This document shows, one piece after another, positions 42,540 to 51,205 of a DNA stretch of 64,000 bases. Made by a program: the position numbers and the translations under genes. The notes under the pieces were generated by a model that saw only the letters and a program-made list of their open reading frames with translations, was not told the DNA's origin and searched no databases. Location of the stretch: assembly GCF_000716875.1 (NCBI RefSeq), contig NZ_JNWQ01000017.1, positions 1-64,000 of the forward strand. The letters run 5' to 3'. Position 1 is the first letter of the stretch. Each line of letters starts with the position of its first letter. This stretch comes from Streptomyces novaecaesareae. GTDB lineage: Bacteria > Actinomycetota > Actinomycetes > Streptomycetales > Streptomycetaceae.

Positions 42540-44332
42540 CCCCCACCCTGCCGCTGATCATCAGCGAGGAGCCGGTGCCGAGGGGGCTGTCCGGCCCGGT
42601 GAAGTCGCTGAAGCCGAGCGCCGCCGCGGTGTACGCCTCCTACGACGGTGAACTCGCCTGGTTCCAGGGCAAGCCGCTGACCTGGTCGCAGCAGTTCCTC
42701 GGCAGGTACCGGACCAGGTACGAGGTGGACCTCAGCGACCACCGGCGCACCGCGCACCTGAAGAGCTGGCCGCTGCCCTCCCAGGACCAGGCCCACTGCT
42801 TCGACGCCGTCGTGGACGTCGGCTTCCGCGTCCACGACCCGGTCGAGGTGGTCCGGCGGAACGTGACCGACGCCCTGGTCGTGGTCTACGGGCACATCGC
42901 CGCCGTGCTCCGGACGATCGCCCGCGGCTTCCCGATCCACCAGGCCGCCCTGGCCGAGCACCGGATGAACCAGGACTGCGCCCGGGAGATGGTGCTGGCG
43001 GAGGGCATCACCATCTACCGCTGCGTGGTCGACCTGCGCCCCGACGAGGCGGCGCGCGACTACATCGCCAGCCTGACCAGGGCGGACCGTGAGCTGCGGC
43101 TGGCCGAATCGGCGCAGCTGCGGGCCGAGGCCGAGGCCCGGGGCGAGCAGGTGGTCGACCGGATCAGGCTGGACGGCCGGCTCGCCCGGGAGAAGCAGGA
43201 GCAGGCGGTGAAGCTGGAACTGCAGGCGGAGCGGCGCCGGCTCCTGGGAGAGGGCGACCTCGACATCGGCGGTCTGATCCGGCTGTTCGTGCTGGAGCAC
43301 CCGGACCGGATCGCCGAGGCGGTCGAGATGCGCAGCCGCTGGGAGACCTCGCTCGTCGGCCGGCAGGAGCAGTTCGACGAACGCTCGGTCGAGGTCTTCA
43401 AGTTCATGGTCGCGAACGACCTCATCCAGCCGGCCGACGTCGAGGTGATCCGGCAGCAGGCGCTGCACCGGGTGCACGGCGCGACGCTGGCGGGCGGGGC
43501 GGCCACGGCGCTGCCGCCCGTACGGTGGGGCGGTTCGGCCGGCTCCTCGGGGCCGTCCGCGCCGCTCGGGCCGCCTGGGCCGGTCGGGCCGGTCACGCCG
43601 TCCGGGCCGGTCGGGCCGTCCGCGCTGGTGGGGACGGTGGTCGCGGACGCCCAGGGGAGCGGCCCGGCGAACGGGGTGCTCCCGGTCTACCTCCTGATCG
43701 ACGAGTCGGCGGCCGTCGCGGGCTGCCTCGACGGCCTCAACAACGCGCTGCGCGGCCTGCATTCGGCCCTGCTGACCCCGCCGGAGACGGCCACCGGGCT
43801 GCGGATGTCGGTGCTCGGCGCGGCCGGGGACACCACGGCGCACCTGCCGATGTCGTCGGTCGAGTGGACCACCGTGATGCCGGAGCTGACGGTGCGCTCC
43901 GGCGCCCGGCACGACCTGGCGTTCGAGCGGCTGCGCACGCTCGTCCCGGAGGACCTGGCGCGGCTCAAGGCCGAGCACCGGGTGGTCCACCGCCCGGTGC
44001 TGTTCGTGCTGTTCGGCGGGGTCTGCGAGGAGGGCGTGCGGTGGCGGGAGACGGTCAGGGCGCTGACCGACCCGGTGGCCAACCCTCGCCACCCGACGAT
44101 CATCTCGGTGGGCATCGGCCGGGCGGACGAGGCGGAGATCCGCGCCATCGCCCGCTACCCGGAACTCGCCTTCCTCGCCGAGCCCGGGCTCGACCTGGCC
44201 ACCGCCGCCGAGCGGTTCGCCTCGCTGCTGCGCGACTCCGTGCTGTACCTGAGCCGCGGCCTGGCGGGCGGCCGGCCCGACCTGTTCATCGAGTGCCCGC
44301 CCGGTCTGCGCCGGCTCGGCGGCACCGGCTGA
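42536..44332 (+). CDS. SPFH/Band-7 domain fused to a degenerate vWA domain
   Basis: A 598-residue protein. Residues about 30-200 fit an SPFH/Band-7 domain (AYVSYDGELAWFQ-like start, FDAVVDVGFRVHDPVEVVRR, REMVLAEGITIYRCVVDL). A charged coiled-coil (ARGEQVVDRIRLDGRLAREK onward) follows, then a short collagen-like Gly-Pro linker near 345-370, and a vWA domain from about 380 (LPVYLLIDESAAVAGCLDGL). The MIDAS motif DxSxS is DESAA here, lacking the last serine. No membrane helix is seen. It may form a membrane-associated ring that recruits the other components (inference). Confidence 0.7.
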   Translation: MTPTLPLIISEEPVPRGLSGPVKSLKPSAAAVYASYDGELAWFQGKPLTWSQQFLGRYRTRYEVDLSDHRRTAHLKSWPLPSQDQAHCFDAVVDVGFRVHDPVEVVRRNVTDALVVVYGHIAAVLRTIARGFPIHQAALAEHRMNQDCAREMVLAEGITIYRCVVDLRPDEAARDYIASLTRADRELRLAESAQLRAEAEARGEQVVDRIRLDGRLAREKQEQAVKLELQAERRRLLGEGDLDIGGLIRLFVLEHPDRIAEAVEMRSRWETSLVGRQEQFDERSVEVFKFMVANDLIQPADVEVIRQQALHRVHGATLAGGAATALPPVRWGGSAGSSGPSAPLGPPGPVGPVTPSGPVGPSALVGTVVADAQGSGPANGVLPVYLLIDESAAVAGCLDGLNNALRGLHSALLTPPETATGLRMSVLGAAGDTTAHLPMSSVEWTTVMPELTVRSGARHDLAFERLRTLVPEDLARLKAEHRVVHRPVLFVLFGGVCEEGVRWRETVRALTDPVANPRHPTIISVGIGRADEAEIRAIARYPELAFLAEPGLDLATAAERFASLLRDSVLYLSRGLAGGRPDLFIECPPGLRRLGGTG

Positions 44333-44380
44333 GCCACACCCCCACCCGACGGCTGAACCCGACGAAAGGCACTACCGACC

Positions 44381-45064
44381 ATGGCGGACAACCGTGGCAA
44401 CCTCATCCCGATGTACGTGGTGGCGGACGAGTCCGGCTCGATGACACCCGTCCTCGGCGAACTCAACGCCGGACTGGCCTCGCTGCACCGTGCGCTGCTG
44501 GCCGAACCGATGGCGGCGGCGAAGGTGAGATTCTCCGTCCTCGGCTTCTCCAACGGGGTCGACGTCCGGATGAGCCTGGCCGACCTGCGGCAGGAGGACG
44601 AGCTGCCGGTGCTGTCCAGCACCGGCGGCGGGACGAGCTACCGGGCCGTGTTCACGGCGCTGCTCACCCGCATCCCGCAGGACGTGCAGGAGCTGAAGAG
44701 GGCCGGGTACACCGTCTACCGGCCCGCCGTGTTCTTCCTGAGCGACGGTCAGCCCAACAGCAACGAGGACTGGGCGAGCGTGCACCGGCAGCTGACCGAC
44801 CGCTCCCGGCGGGACGGCGTGGCACCGAACATCGCGGCCTTCGGCATCGGTGCCGCCGACGCGTCCACGATCCTGAACGTCGCCACCGACCAGAACTACG
44901 CCTTCGTGCAGATCCCGGGCGCCGACATCGGCGCGGCGATCACCAAGTTCTGCTCGGCGCTGACCACGAGCATCGTGGCGTCCGGGATGTCGCTCGCCGC
45001 GGGGAACGCGGAACTGGTGGTGGACAAGCCGGAGGGCTTCCGCATGGCGATCGACGTGGTGTGA
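44381..45064 (+). CDS. TerY-like von Willebrand factor A protein
   Basis: A 227-residue vWA protein with intact MIDAS: MYVVADESGSMTPVLGELNA, TGGGTSYRAVFTALL and FFLSDGQPNS. It is of the TerY type that is found with PP2C phosphatase and protein kinase genes in TerY-P stress systems, as here. It begins 48 bases after the SPFH-vWA gene with AAAGG upstream, and its stop overlaps the phosphatase start (GTGA). Confidence 0.85.
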   Translation: MADNRGNLIPMYVVADESGSMTPVLGELNAGLASLHRALLAEPMAAAKVRFSVLGFSNGVDVRMSLADLRQEDELPVLSSTGGGTSYRAVFTALLTRIPQDVQELKRAGYTVYRPAVFFLSDGQPNSNEDWASVHRQLTDRSRRDGVAPNIAAFGIGAADASTILNVATDQNYAFVQIPGADIGAAITKFCSALTTSIVASGMSLAAGNAELVVDKPEGFRMAIDVV

Positions 45065-46164
45065 CGGTGGGCCCCGAGCACCGCGCGGCCGGCCCCGACG
45101 GCCGGGCCGCGCTGCCGCCCGTGTCCCCGCCCGCCCGGCGCCCGCCGGCGCTGCCGCCCGCGCAGCCGCCGCCGCAGGGCGGTCCGGGCCCGGCGGGTTT
45201 CCTGCCCTCCCCGGTCCGGTCGTCGCACCCCTCGGCGCTGCCCGGCCGTCCGGTCGGCGACTCGGTGTACGCGGTGCCCGGCTCGTGCTGGGCGCCGGTC
45301 GAACTGGACCGCCCGGTGGACCGGTTCGAGCCCAAGCCGCCGTCCGGGTCCTCGTACCGGCCGGACACGGTCTTCGACGGCTGGTCCGGCGAGCACGTGC
45401 GGGTCCGGCTCGCCTCCGTCCGGGGCTACGCGCACCGGGGCAACGGGCGGCCGCGGGAGGACGACATCGCGGTCGGGCTGCACGGCTCCGGGACGCTGGT
45501 GTTCGCCGTCGCGGACGGCGTCTCCGGCGCCGAGCAGTCGCACCTGGGCGCCACCCTCGCCTGCCGGACGGCGGTGGACACGGTGACCAGACAGCTGGAC
45601 GCGGGCTGCCGCCCGGACCGGCTCGACTGGGCCACGGTGCTCAACCACGCCGCCTACCAGCTGGTCGCGCAGACGGCGAAGATCCTCGGCCTGTCCCGGG
45701 AGGACGCGGCGGCGGCCGAGCGCCTGATGGCCACCACGCTGGTGACGGGGGTGGCGGTGCCCGTCTCGCTGGGGCTGGACGTCCACCTGGTCTCCGCCGG
45801 GGACTCGGGGGCCTGGCTGCTGTCGGCGGGCGGCCGGTTCATGTCGGTGATCCGCGAACCCGTCGGCGCTGGCGAGCCGGTGGCGTCCTCGGCGGTGGTG
45901 GCGCTGCCCCGGGTGCCCTCCGACGTCCGGGTGCACACCGTCCTGGTGTCCGGCTCGGACCGGCTGCTGATCGGCACGGACGGCTTCGGCGGCCCGCTCG
46001 GCGACGGCACCGGCCCGGTCGGCCGCCTCTTCGCCGAGCACCTGGCGCCCTCGCTGGAACCGCGCGGGCTCGCCCACCTGCTGGACTTCTCCCGGGAGAC
46101 CTTCGACGACGACCGCACCCTGCTCGTCGTCTGGCCCGCCTCCGCCGTGGAGGCCCTGCCGTGA
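45061..46164 (+). CDS. PP2C-type protein phosphatase
   Basis: A 367-residue protein. After 110 Pro-rich residues comes a PP2C domain: RPREDDIAVGL (first metal Asp), LVFAVADGVSGAEQSHLGA, SAGDSGAWLLSAGG, LIGTDGFGGPLG and DDRTLLVV at the end. It would reverse the work of the kinase encoded next. Start GTG 45061 overlaps the vWA stop and the stop overlaps the kinase GTG, so the triad vWA-PP2C-kinase is translationally coupled. Confidence 0.88.
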   Translation: MTVGPEHRAAGPDGRAALPPVSPPARRPPALPPAQPPPQGGPGPAGFLPSPVRSSHPSALPGRPVGDSVYAVPGSCWAPVELDRPVDRFEPKPPSGSSYRPDTVFDGWSGEHVRVRLASVRGYAHRGNGRPREDDIAVGLHGSGTLVFAVADGVSGAEQSHLGATLACRTAVDTVTRQLDAGCRPDRLDWATVLNHAAYQLVAQTAKILGLSREDAAAAERLMATTLVTGVAVPVSLGLDVHLVSAGDSGAWLLSAGGRFMSVIREPVGAGEPVASSAVVALPRVPSDVRVHTVLVSGSDRLLIGTDGFGGPLGDGTGPVGRLFAEHLAPSLEPRGLAHLLDFSRETFDDDRTLLVVWPASAVEALP

Positions 46165-47795
46165 CGAAGGTCCGGGTCGAGCGGCTGACCAGGGGCGACA
46201 AGCTCGGCCAGGGCGGCCAGGGCACCGTCTGGGCGCTGCCCGGCCGGAAGATCAACGGCGAGTGGCCGATGGCGTACAAGGAGTACTCCGCCGTCTGCCG
46301 GGACGAGCTGGACGGCCCGGCCCTGGACGCGATGGTGGAGTTCGTGCCCGGGCTGCCGCCCGAGACGGGGCTCTGGCTGTGCGAGCGGCTGGCCTGGCCG
46401 GCAGCCGTCGTGCTGGACGACCGGGGCCGCTGCGGCATCCTGATGCGCCTGGTGCCGGACAGCTTCTTCATCGACTCGCCGCAGGCCGGGCGCAACCTCG
46501 CCGGCTTCCAGTTCCTGCTCAACGGCGAGGGCTATCTGCGCCGGGTCGGGATCTCGATCACCGACGAGCAGCGGCTCCAGCTGCTGCTCGACCTCTCCCG
46601 GACGCTCGCTGGTCTGCACCGGCTGGGCGTCGTGGTGGGCGACCTCTCGCCGAAGAACGTGCTGTTCCGGCTGGGGGCGGAACCGAGTTGCTTCCTGATC
46701 GACTGCGACGCGATGCGGGTCGACGGCCGGGACGCCCTCGACCAGCGGGAGACCCCGGACTGGAGCCTGCCGCAGGGCGAGCCGCTGGCGACCGGGCGCG
46801 GGGACTCGTACAAGTTCGGCCTGCTGGTGGTCCGGCTGCTCGCCGGGGAGCAGGACAGCCGGGACACCGGGGCGGTCGGGGCGCTCTCGCCGGACCTCGG
46901 CCGGCTCGCCGCCGCGGCGCTCGGCACGGACCCGCGAGGCAGGCCCGAACTCGCCGACTGGGAAAGGCCGTTGCTGCGGGCGATCGAGGAGCTGCGGAAG
47001 CCGTCGGCGCCCGACCCGGACGAGGTGACGGCGTGGATCAGGGCGACGCTGGCGGCGGACGCGCAGAACCCGGCGCCCGACCGGCGGGCGCCGGACGCCG
47101 TCCCCGCCTCGCCCGCCGCCACCCCGCCCGGGCCGGGCCGGGTGCTGGCGGCGGTGGTGGTCGCCGGGCTGCTCGTGTGGGCCGGCTTCAAGGGGGTGTC
47201 GGCGCTCGGGGACGACTCCGGCGCCGACTCCTCCTCGACCGGGTCGTCGCCGACCGCCGTCTCCACGTACTGGACGACCCAGAACGGGAGCAGCGGCACC
47301 GGCGGGGGCGGTACGACCGGTGGCAGCGGCGTCGCCGCGGTCGATCCGGTGAACCAGGCGAAGGCCATCGACATCCTGCTGAACCGGAACGACGGGACGC
47401 GCAAGGTCGTCACCTCCGCGGTCGAGGCCGCGGACGGCTGCGGGAGCGCGGTGGACGTCAGGTACCGGGCCTCCCAGCTCCGCCAGGCGGCGGCCGGCCG
47501 GGACTCCCTGGTCACCCGGCTGCAGGGGGTCGACACCTCGGCGCTGCCGGGCGGCGTGGACCTGGCGGCCCAGCTGTCCTCGGCCTGGAAGGCCTCCGCC
47601 GCGGCCGACCGGGCGTTCGCGCGGTGGGCGGACGACGTGGCCGGCTGCGACGGCAACGCGCCGCACACCGCGGACTGGAACGAGGCGTACAGCCAGAGCC
47701 AGGTGGCGACCGCCGCCAAGAAGGCCTTCGCCGCCGCCTGGAACCCGCTGGCGGACCGCTACGGGCTGGCCCACTGCGACCCGGACGCCATCTGA
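46161..47795 (+). CDS. Membrane-anchored serine/threonine kinase-like protein
   Basis: A 544-residue protein. The kinase domain has a glycine loop LGQGGQGTVWAL, catalytic Lys40 in MAYKEYS, catalytic loop GDLSPKNVLF (D161, N166, instead of HRD) and DCD instead of DFG at 181-183. A single membrane helix near 328-350 (VLAAVVVAGLLVWAGFKGV) leads to a Ser/Gly-rich stalk and an external domain of about 130 residues with two pairs of cysteines likely (DGCGS, AGCDGN, AHCDPD). Essential residues are present, so activity is likely. Last gene of the operon; converges on the Crp gene after 20 bases. Confidence 0.82.
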   Translation: MTKVRVERLTRGDKLGQGGQGTVWALPGRKINGEWPMAYKEYSAVCRDELDGPALDAMVEFVPGLPPETGLWLCERLAWPAAVVLDDRGRCGILMRLVPDSFFIDSPQAGRNLAGFQFLLNGEGYLRRVGISITDEQRLQLLLDLSRTLAGLHRLGVVVGDLSPKNVLFRLGAEPSCFLIDCDAMRVDGRDALDQRETPDWSLPQGEPLATGRGDSYKFGLLVVRLLAGEQDSRDTGAVGALSPDLGRLAAAALGTDPRGRPELADWERPLLRAIEELRKPSAPDPDEVTAWIRATLAADAQNPAPDRRAPDAVPASPAATPPGPGRVLAAVVVAGLLVWAGFKGVSALGDDSGADSSSTGSSPTAVSTYWTTQNGSSGTGGGGTTGGSGVAAVDPVNQAKAIDILLNRNDGTRKVVTSAVEAADGCGSAVDVRYRASQLRQAAAGRDSLVTRLQGVDTSALPGGVDLAAQLSSAWKASAAADRAFARWADDVAGCDGNAPHTADWNEAYSQSQVATAAKKAFAAAWNPLADRYGLAHCDPDAI

Positions 47796-47815
47796 ACGCT
47801 GAACACCGAACCCCG

Positions 47816-48526
47816 CTAAGGCGGCAGCCGGCCCTCGGTGCGAGCCAGTTTCTCCAGCTCCGCCGGGTGGAGCAGCTCGATCACCCGGCGCCCGGTGCGC
47901 AGCCAGCCGGCGTCCCGCCACTCCTCCAGCAGCCGGTTGACGGTCCGCCGGGAGCTGAGCACCAGGCCGGCCAGGTCGTCCTGGGACAGCGGCAGGGAGA
48001 TCCTGACCTCGCCGGTGGGCGCCGAGTCGCCGTAGCGTTCGGCGAGTTCCAGCAGGAGGGCGGCCAGGCGGGGGCGGACGACGGCGGAACCGGTGGCCGC
48101 CCGCTGCTGGTCGGCGTCCCGCAGCCGGCCGGAGAGCACCTGCTGGAGGGCCTGTGCGACGGCGGGGTTGGCGTGCTTGATGGCGCCGAAGCGGCTGAGC
48201 GGGATGTGCAGCGCGGTGACGTCGGTCAGTGCGTGCAGGGTGGCCGACCGTGCGCCGCCGTCGAGGCCGGCCTGTTCGCCGAGCAGGTCGCCGTCGCCCC
48301 GGATGGCGAGGATCGCGCGGTAGCCGGCGCCCGACTCCACCAGGACCTTGACGCAGCCGCGCTCGATCACCAGCAGGTGGTCGGAGTGCTCGTACTGCTG
48401 GAGCAGGGAGCCGCCCGCCGGGTAGTGGACCCGGCGGGCGACGGCGGCCAGTTCGGCCCGGGCCGGGGCGTCGAGCAACCGCCAGAACGGAACGCGTCCG
48501 CCCGACGCCGGTCCGGCCGGTCTCAT
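47816..48526 (-). CDS. Crp/Fnr-family cyclic-nucleotide-binding regulator
   Basis: A 236-residue regulator. The cNMP-binding domain (about 10-130) has an intact phosphate cassette GDLLGEQAGLDGGARSATLHAL with the Glu, Arg and Ser that hold the cyclic phosphate. The C-terminal HTH is LPLSQDDLAGLVLSSRRTVN and RLLEEWRDAGWLRTG. Its ATG overlaps the stop of the membrane protein gene (ATGA). It could read the product of the neighbouring cyclase-like protein or cAMP from Cya; which one is unknown. It is not the global Crp by context. Confidence 0.85.
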   Translation of the reverse strand: MRPAGPASGGRVPFWRLLDAPARAELAAVARRVHYPAGGSLLQQYEHSDHLLVIERGCVKVLVESGAGYRAILAIRGDGDLLGEQAGLDGGARSATLHALTDVTALHIPLSRFGAIKHANPAVAQALQQVLSGRLRDADQQRAATGSAVVRPRLAALLLELAERYGDSAPTGEVRISLPLSQDDLAGLVLSSRRTVNRLLEEWRDAGWLRTGRRVIELLHPAELEKLARTEGRLPP

Positions 48527-49014
48527 CCCAGCAGCCCCGCCAGTGCGACCAGCCCGCAGCCGGCGACGGCGAGCAGGAGGGACTGTCGCACCCGGCGGTC
48601 CTTTATCCAGATGATCCGGCTCATCTCCACCAACTGCCGGCTGAGCAGGGGGAGCAGGTCCGCGCCGTCCAGCTCGGTGGCGAGCCGGTCGGGCGTCCAG
48701 TGCCGGAGCTGGCCGTAGTAGACGAAGTTGGGCGGGTCGCTCTCCTGCTTGCCCCCGCCGCGCGGCACGACCACCGACACGGCGGCGACGGCGGCCAGCG
48801 CGAGGACGGCCACGCCGAGCCAGAAGGCCGTCGCGGGCAGGGCGCCGGAGGTGCGGCCCAGGGAGGTGCCGGTGCCGGACAGGGCGACGATCGCGCCCAG
48901 CGCGGCGGATTCGATGGTGAGGGCGAAGGAGGCCTTGGAGTCGACCCTGCCGGTCACCTCGGTCAGCGAACCATGGATCTGCCAGGCGGTTTTGACTGCT
49001 TCTTCGTTCGACAC
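48523..49014 (-). CDS. Two-helix membrane protein of the Pycsar-effector (DUF5706) type
   Basis: A 163-residue protein. It opens AWQIHGSLTEVTGRVDSKAS, leading into a first membrane helix FALTIESAALGAIVALSG, then FWLGVAVLALAAVAAVSVVV, a cytoplasmic segment FVYYGQLRHWTPDRLATEL and LLSRQLVEMSRIIWIKDRRV, and a last helix SLLLAVAGCGLVALAGLLG. The DxKAS motif before a helix and the layout match the transmembrane effectors of Pycsar defence as I know them. It would damage or depolarise the membrane when triggered. GTG at 49014 follows a G-run. Paired with the Crp gene. Confidence 0.75.
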   Translation of the reverse strand: MSNEEAVKTAWQIHGSLTEVTGRVDSKASFALTIESAALGAIVALSGTGTSLGRTSGALPATAFWLGVAVLALAAVAAVSVVVPRGGGKQESDPPNFVYYGQLRHWTPDRLATELDGADLLPLLSRQLVEMSRIIWIKDRRVRQSLLLAVAGCGLVALAGLLG

Positions 49015-49186
49015 AGGCCCCCCGGACGACCGTTCTGGACGGTTCCCGGATCGCCGGTTTCGGCCCCCGGGCTCCCGCCGCTCCAGCATATCCACGCGGT
49101 GCCCACCGGGGGCCCGGATTGCCGTGGAGCGGTCCCGAACTCGCCTTTCCCGTGGGGGAGGTGGGGCCGGTGGGGCGCCGTCCGGA

Positions 49187-49807
49187 TCAGGCCCCGGGGC
49201 CGCCGGCGGCCGCCGGCGGGGCGAGGGCGCGCAGCGCGGCGTCGACGAGGAGGTCGGCGTGTTCGTGGGTGAGCGGGCCGAGGCGGTACTGCCAGCGGTA
49301 GTAGAGCGGGCCGTAGAGGAGTTCGACGGCCAGGTCGAGGTCGGCGTCGGCGGCGATCTGGCCGGCCTCGCGGGCGCTGCGGAGGCGGTCGCGGGTGACC
49401 TCCAGCAGGGGGTCCAGCAGGCGGGTGCGGTACTCGGCGTGCAGCGCCGGGTCGTTGAGGATCTCGGCGATGATGGCGCGGTAGGTGCGGTCGGCGCCCG
49501 GGTCGGTGAGTTCGTCGCTGGTGGGGCGCAGGACGGCCCGGAGGTCGGCGGCGAGGTCGCCGGTGTCGGGCAGTGCGAGGCCGCCGTCGTGTTCGCCGGC
49601 GGCGAGGAAGGCGTCGAAGACGACCGCCCCCTTCGAGGGCCACCAGCGGTAGATGGTCTGCTTGCCGACGCCGGCCCGGGCGGCGATCGCCTCGATGGTG
49701 AGTCTGCCGTAGCCGACTTCGGTGACGAGCTCGGCGGCCGCGGTGAGGACGGCGGTGCGCGAGCGCTCGCTGCGGCGGGCGGGGTCGGGGGCGGTTCTGG
49801 ATGCCAT
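49187..49807 (-). CDS. TetR-family repressor
   Basis: A 206-residue TetR regulator: HTH at residues 18-62 (AAAELVTEVGYGRLTIEAIA, GVGKQTIYRWWPSKGAV) and a helical ligand domain with a TetR_C-like pattern (LLYGPLYYRWQYRLG). It is divergent from the glycosyltransferase gene, and a perfect 14-base inverted repeat lies between them, so it most likely represses both. The ligand may be a glycosyl acceptor such as a macrolide. Confidence 0.88.
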   Translation of the reverse strand: MASRTAPDPARRSERSRTAVLTAAAELVTEVGYGRLTIEAIAARAGVGKQTIYRWWPSKGAVVFDAFLAAGEHDGGLALPDTGDLAADLRAVLRPTSDELTDPGADRTYRAIIAEILNDPALHAEYRTRLLDPLLEVTRDRLRSAREAGQIAADADLDLAVELLYGPLYYRWQYRLGPLTHEHADLLVDAALRALAPPAAAGGPGA

Positions 49808-49830
49808 GGAGAAAATCCTATGCGAAGCAG

Positions 49831-49885
49831 CGAGACGAGACGTATTGTCTTCCCGAGATGTCGCGAGACGCTACGTCTCGTCTCG
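49831..49885. promoter_or_regulatory. Operator pair between TetR and glycosyltransferase genes
   Basis: CGAGACGAGACGTA (49831-49844) and TACGTCTCGTCTCG (49872-49885) form a perfect 14-base inverted repeat across the 100-base divergent promoter region; GAGACG occurs again inside. The arms lie 24 and 23 bases from the two start codons, suitable for TetR control of both genes. Confidence 0.75.
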
Positions 49886-49907
49886 GCCGCTATCCCCGGA
49901 GGTGCCC

Positions 49908-51098
49908 GTGAACCGCCCCGCACACATCCTGATGGTCTCCGTCCCTGCCCACGGGCACGTCAACCCCAGCCTCGCCGTGATCACCGAGCTGGTCGCCCGG
50001 GGCCACCGGGTCAGCTACGTCAACGACGCCTCCTTCCGGGAGACCGTCGAGTCCACCGGCGCCACCTTCGTCCCGTACCCGACCGAGCTGCCGCTCGCCG
50101 ACGATCCGAACGGCTGGGTGGAGGAGCCGGTGGCGATCCAGGAGCTGTTCCTGGACGACGCGCTCGCCATGTGGCCCGTCCTGCTGGAGGCCTTCGCCGA
50201 CGACCGCCCCGACCTGGTGCTCTGCGACATCGCGGGCTTCGCGGGCCGGGCGCTCGGCGAGCGGCTCGGGGTACCGGTCGTGCAGCTCTCGCCCACCTTC
50301 GTCGGCTGGGAGGGCGCCGAACAGGACCTCGCGGAGGTCTTCGAGGCGATCCGCAGCGGCCCGGGCGGTGCCGAGCACTACCGCCGGTTCGCCGACTGGC
50401 TGGCCGAGGCGGGCGCGGTGCAGCGCGACGTGGATGCCTTCAAGGGCCGCCCGGAGCGGGCGATCGCGCTCGTCCCGCGGGCCATGCAGCCCAACGCCGA
50501 CCGGGTCGACGAGCGGCGGATCAGCTTCGTCGGGCCCTGCTTCGGCGACCGGGCCCACCAGGGTCAGTGGCGGCGGCCCGAGGGCGCCGAGCAGGTGCTG
50601 CTGGTCTCGCTGGGCTCGGCCTACACCAACCACCCGGCGTTCTACCGGGCCTGCGTCCAGGCCTTCGGCGACCTGCCGGGCTGGCACACGGTGCTGCAGA
50701 TCGGCGCGCACACCGACCTCGCCGAGCTCGGCGAGGTGCCGGACACCGTCGAGGTGCACCGGTGGGTGCCGCAGCTGTCGGTGCTCGCCCAGGCGGACGC
50801 GTTCGTCACCCACGCGGGTATGGGCGGCTCCAGCGAGGGGCTGTTCCACGCGGTGCCGATGATCGCGGTGCCCCAGGCCACCGACCAGTTCGCCAACGCG
50901 GACGCGCTGGTGGGCCTCGGTGTCGCCCGCCGCCTGGACGCCGGCGCGGCCACCCCGGAGGCGCTGCGCACGGCGCTGCTGGAGCTGGTCGGCGACCCGG
51001 CGGTGGCCGGGCGGCTGCGCGAGCTGTCCGCGGCCGGCCGGGCCGAGGGCGGCACCGCCCGGGCGGCCGACCTGATCGAGGCGGAGCTCGCGCGGTAG
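49908..51098 (+). CDS. Macrolide-type glycosyltransferase (GT1)
   Basis: A 396-residue family 1 glycosyltransferase. It begins HILMVSVPAHGHVNPSLAVI and has the nucleotide-sugar motif near the C-terminus: VEVHRWVPQLSVLAQADAFV, THAGMGGSSEGLFHAVPMIA, VPQATDQFANADAL. This is the Mgt/OleI type that inactivates macrolides by glucosylation, but natural acceptors may differ. GGAGG stands upstream of GTG 49908. Controlled by the divergent TetR gene. An origin in self-resistance or detoxification is likely. Confidence 0.88.
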   Translation: MNRPAHILMVSVPAHGHVNPSLAVITELVARGHRVSYVNDASFRETVESTGATFVPYPTELPLADDPNGWVEEPVAIQELFLDDALAMWPVLLEAFADDRPDLVLCDIAGFAGRALGERLGVPVVQLSPTFVGWEGAEQDLAEVFEAIRSGPGGAEHYRRFADWLAEAGAVQRDVDAFKGRPERAIALVPRAMQPNADRVDERRISFVGPCFGDRAHQGQWRRPEGAEQVLLVSLGSAYTNHPAFYRACVQAFGDLPGWHTVLQIGAHTDLAELGEVPDTVEVHRWVPQLSVLAQADAFVTHAGMGGSSEGLFHAVPMIAVPQATDQFANADALVGLGVARRLDAGAATPEALRTALLELVGDPAVAGRLRELSAAGRAEGGTARAADLIEAELAR

Positions 51099-51205
51099 CG
51101 GACGGCGCTCGGGGGCCGCGGCGTGCGGCGCGGATCCGGAGGGCGGAGAATCCGGATGACGAACAGCTGTTGTCATATCTTCATTCACCTGCTGTGATGG
51201 TGTAT

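Noticed and set aside
49015..49186. Additional small gene between the Pycsar-type effector and the TetR gene
   Set aside because: No frame with a ribosome binding site and normal codon bias was found; the stretch is best taken as the effector promoter region.
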